A program made the translations under genes and the position numbers. Positions 5,660-6,421 of a stretch of 6,421 bases of DNA are shown here, piece by piece. The notes under the pieces were generated by a model. That model was not told where the DNA came from, did no database searches, and worked only from the letters and a program-made list of their open reading frames with translations. The stretch is from Desulfofustis sp. (GTDB lineage: Bacteria > Desulfobacterota > Desulfobulbia > Desulfobulbales > Desulfocapsaceae): positions 1-6,421 of the forward strand of contig JARFQM010000125.1 of the NCBI GenBank assembly GCA_029287755.1, read 5' to 3'. Numbering within the stretch: position 1 is the first letter of the stretch; every line of letters begins with the position of its first letter.

Positions 5660-6421
5660 TGTGCTTCTCCTCCTCTGTGCTGCGGTTCCGGTTTTTTGCA
5701 TACCAGTCGGTGAACTGGCCATAGGCCAGAACCGAAATTATGGGAAACAGGCTGGCGAAAGCTATGAGACCGAACCCGTCCAGGGCCGGATCCCTGCCCG
5801 GGACCGTTTTGGCCAGTCCAAGCCCCAGAGCGGCGACAATGGGAACGGTCACGGTCGAAGTGGTCACCCCGCCCGAATCATAGGCCAAGGCGATAATTTT
5901 CTTTGGTGCATAAAAAGTTTGGATCACCACCACCAGATAGCCCCCCAGAATATAGAGATAGAGCGGGGTACCGCTGACGATTCGAAAGCAACCGAGGGCG
6001 ATACCGATGGCCACGCCAATGGCCACGACAATGCGCAGCCCCCATTTATCGATGGTGCCGGCTGAGACCTCGTTGGCTTTGTAAGCGACGGCCATGAGCG
6101 ACGGTTCGGCAATGGTGGTGGCAAAGCCGATGGCCGCGCCAAAAAAATATATCCAGCCGTATTCTTTCCAGTCGGCTGTCAGATACTCGACGCCGATGCC
6201 GACGATGAAGTCCGGATTCGAGAGCTGCCTGGCCATTGCCTCGCCAACCGGAAAGAGAGCTTTTTCCAGGCCGATAAGAAAGAGAGTGAGGCCGAGAATC
6301 ACATGGACGACGCCAATCAATACACTTTTAAGCCGGGGGATGGATCTTTTCAGGACCACAGACTGAAAGAAGACGATCATCAAGACGATCGGGGCCACAT
6401 CTCCCAGTGTAGCCAGAAGCA
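5649..6421 (-). CDS. DUF1538 multi-pass membrane protein (partial, 5' end outside window)
   Basis: I recognise this as a DUF1538 family integral membrane protein. No function is firmly assigned to the family, and transport is inferred. About 256 residues are visible and the frame stays open to the window edge. A GTG at 6398 could initiate, but the residues before it (LLATLGD) continue the family's typical ..LGD..PI segment, so the gene very probably begins beyond 6421. Counting from the first complete codon, hydrophobic segments lie near 9-24, 33-56, 89-112, 130-148, 151-170, 189-203 and 216-234. Possible functional motifs are the helix-borne AEPSLMAVAY (104-113) and SGGVTTSTVTVPIVAALGLG (182-201), which is rich in small and hydroxyl residues and could line a substrate or ion path. 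The C-terminus is hydrophilic and ends in a Glu run. DUF1538 proteins can carry two copies of the domain, and a first copy could lie off the edge. The PII-like gene overlaps its stop. Confidence 0.8.
   Translation of the reverse strand, partial: LLATLGDVAPIVLMIVFFQSVVLKRSIPRLKSVLIGVVHVILGLTLFLIGLEKALFPVGEAMARQLSNPDFIVGIGVEYLTADWKEYGWIYFFGAAIGFATTIAEPSLMAVAYKANEVSAGTIDKWGLRIVVAIGVAIGIALGCFRIVSGTPLYLYILGGYLVVVIQTFYAPKKIIALAYDSGGVTTSTVTVPIVAALGLGLAKTVPGRDPALDGFGLIAFASLFPIISVLAYGQFTDWYAKNRNRSTEEEKHNGF
5667..5675 (-). promoter_or_regulatory. Strong ribosome binding site of the PII-like gene, inside DUF1538 codons
   Basis: On the minus strand, GAGGAGGAG lies seven bases before ATG 5659. The same bases are the three Glu codons of the TEEEK stretch near the DUF1538 C-terminus, so one sequence serves both as coding and as ribosome binding site. 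It decides the 5659 start over the upstream Met at 5722 and would allow high, coupled expression of the small protein. Confidence 0.85.

Noticed and set aside
5660..5722. Longer PII-like protein starting at the Met at 5722
   Set aside because: The 21 extra residues do not resemble PII, overlap the DUF1538 gene further, and the strong Shine-Dalgarno points to 5659.

Overview
The window reads as ordinary bacterial chromosome with tightly packed, moderately GC-rich genes. My best guess at the source is a deltaproteobacterial lineage such as Desulfobulbales. That rests on protein style (the CHAD-family N-terminus, class I PPK2, DUF1538 with a PII-like partner) and is inference only. I saw no RNA gene, insertion sequence, CRISPR array, integration site or replication origin.

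Layout, left to right. Two genes lie on the minus strand at 1-1800. argJ (arginine biosynthesis) comes first in transcription. One base after its stop begins a gene for a CYTH-like/CHAD-type protein, which runs off the left edge before its CHAD domain. A 195-bp divergent intergenic region (1801-1995) follows. Three plus-strand genes come next: a cardiolipin-synthase-type phospholipase D protein (1996-3501), a YfcE-like metallophosphoesterase 29 bp later (3531-4271), and, after a 112-bp gap with its own candidate promoter, a class I-like polyphosphate kinase 2 (4384-5295). These converge on a minus-strand pair: a DUF1538 multi-pass membrane protein, whose 5' end lies off the right edge, and a 111-residue PII-like protein whose start overlaps the end of the DUF1538 gene by 11 bases.

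How the genes may work together. Two themes stand out. First, polyphosphate: PPK2 makes or consumes polyphosphate, CHAD-family proteins are known to associate with polyphosphate, and both lie within 5 kb, although on opposite strands and not in one operon. Second, a membrane protein with its likely soluble regulator: the DUF1538/PII-like pair shares overlapping reading frames and a strong ribosome binding site built into the membrane protein's C-terminal Glu codons. PII proteins are known to bind and gate transporters such as AmtB, so the pair is best read as a transporter or channel of unknown substrate plus its nucleotide-sensing regulator. This is the least characterised and most interesting part of the window.
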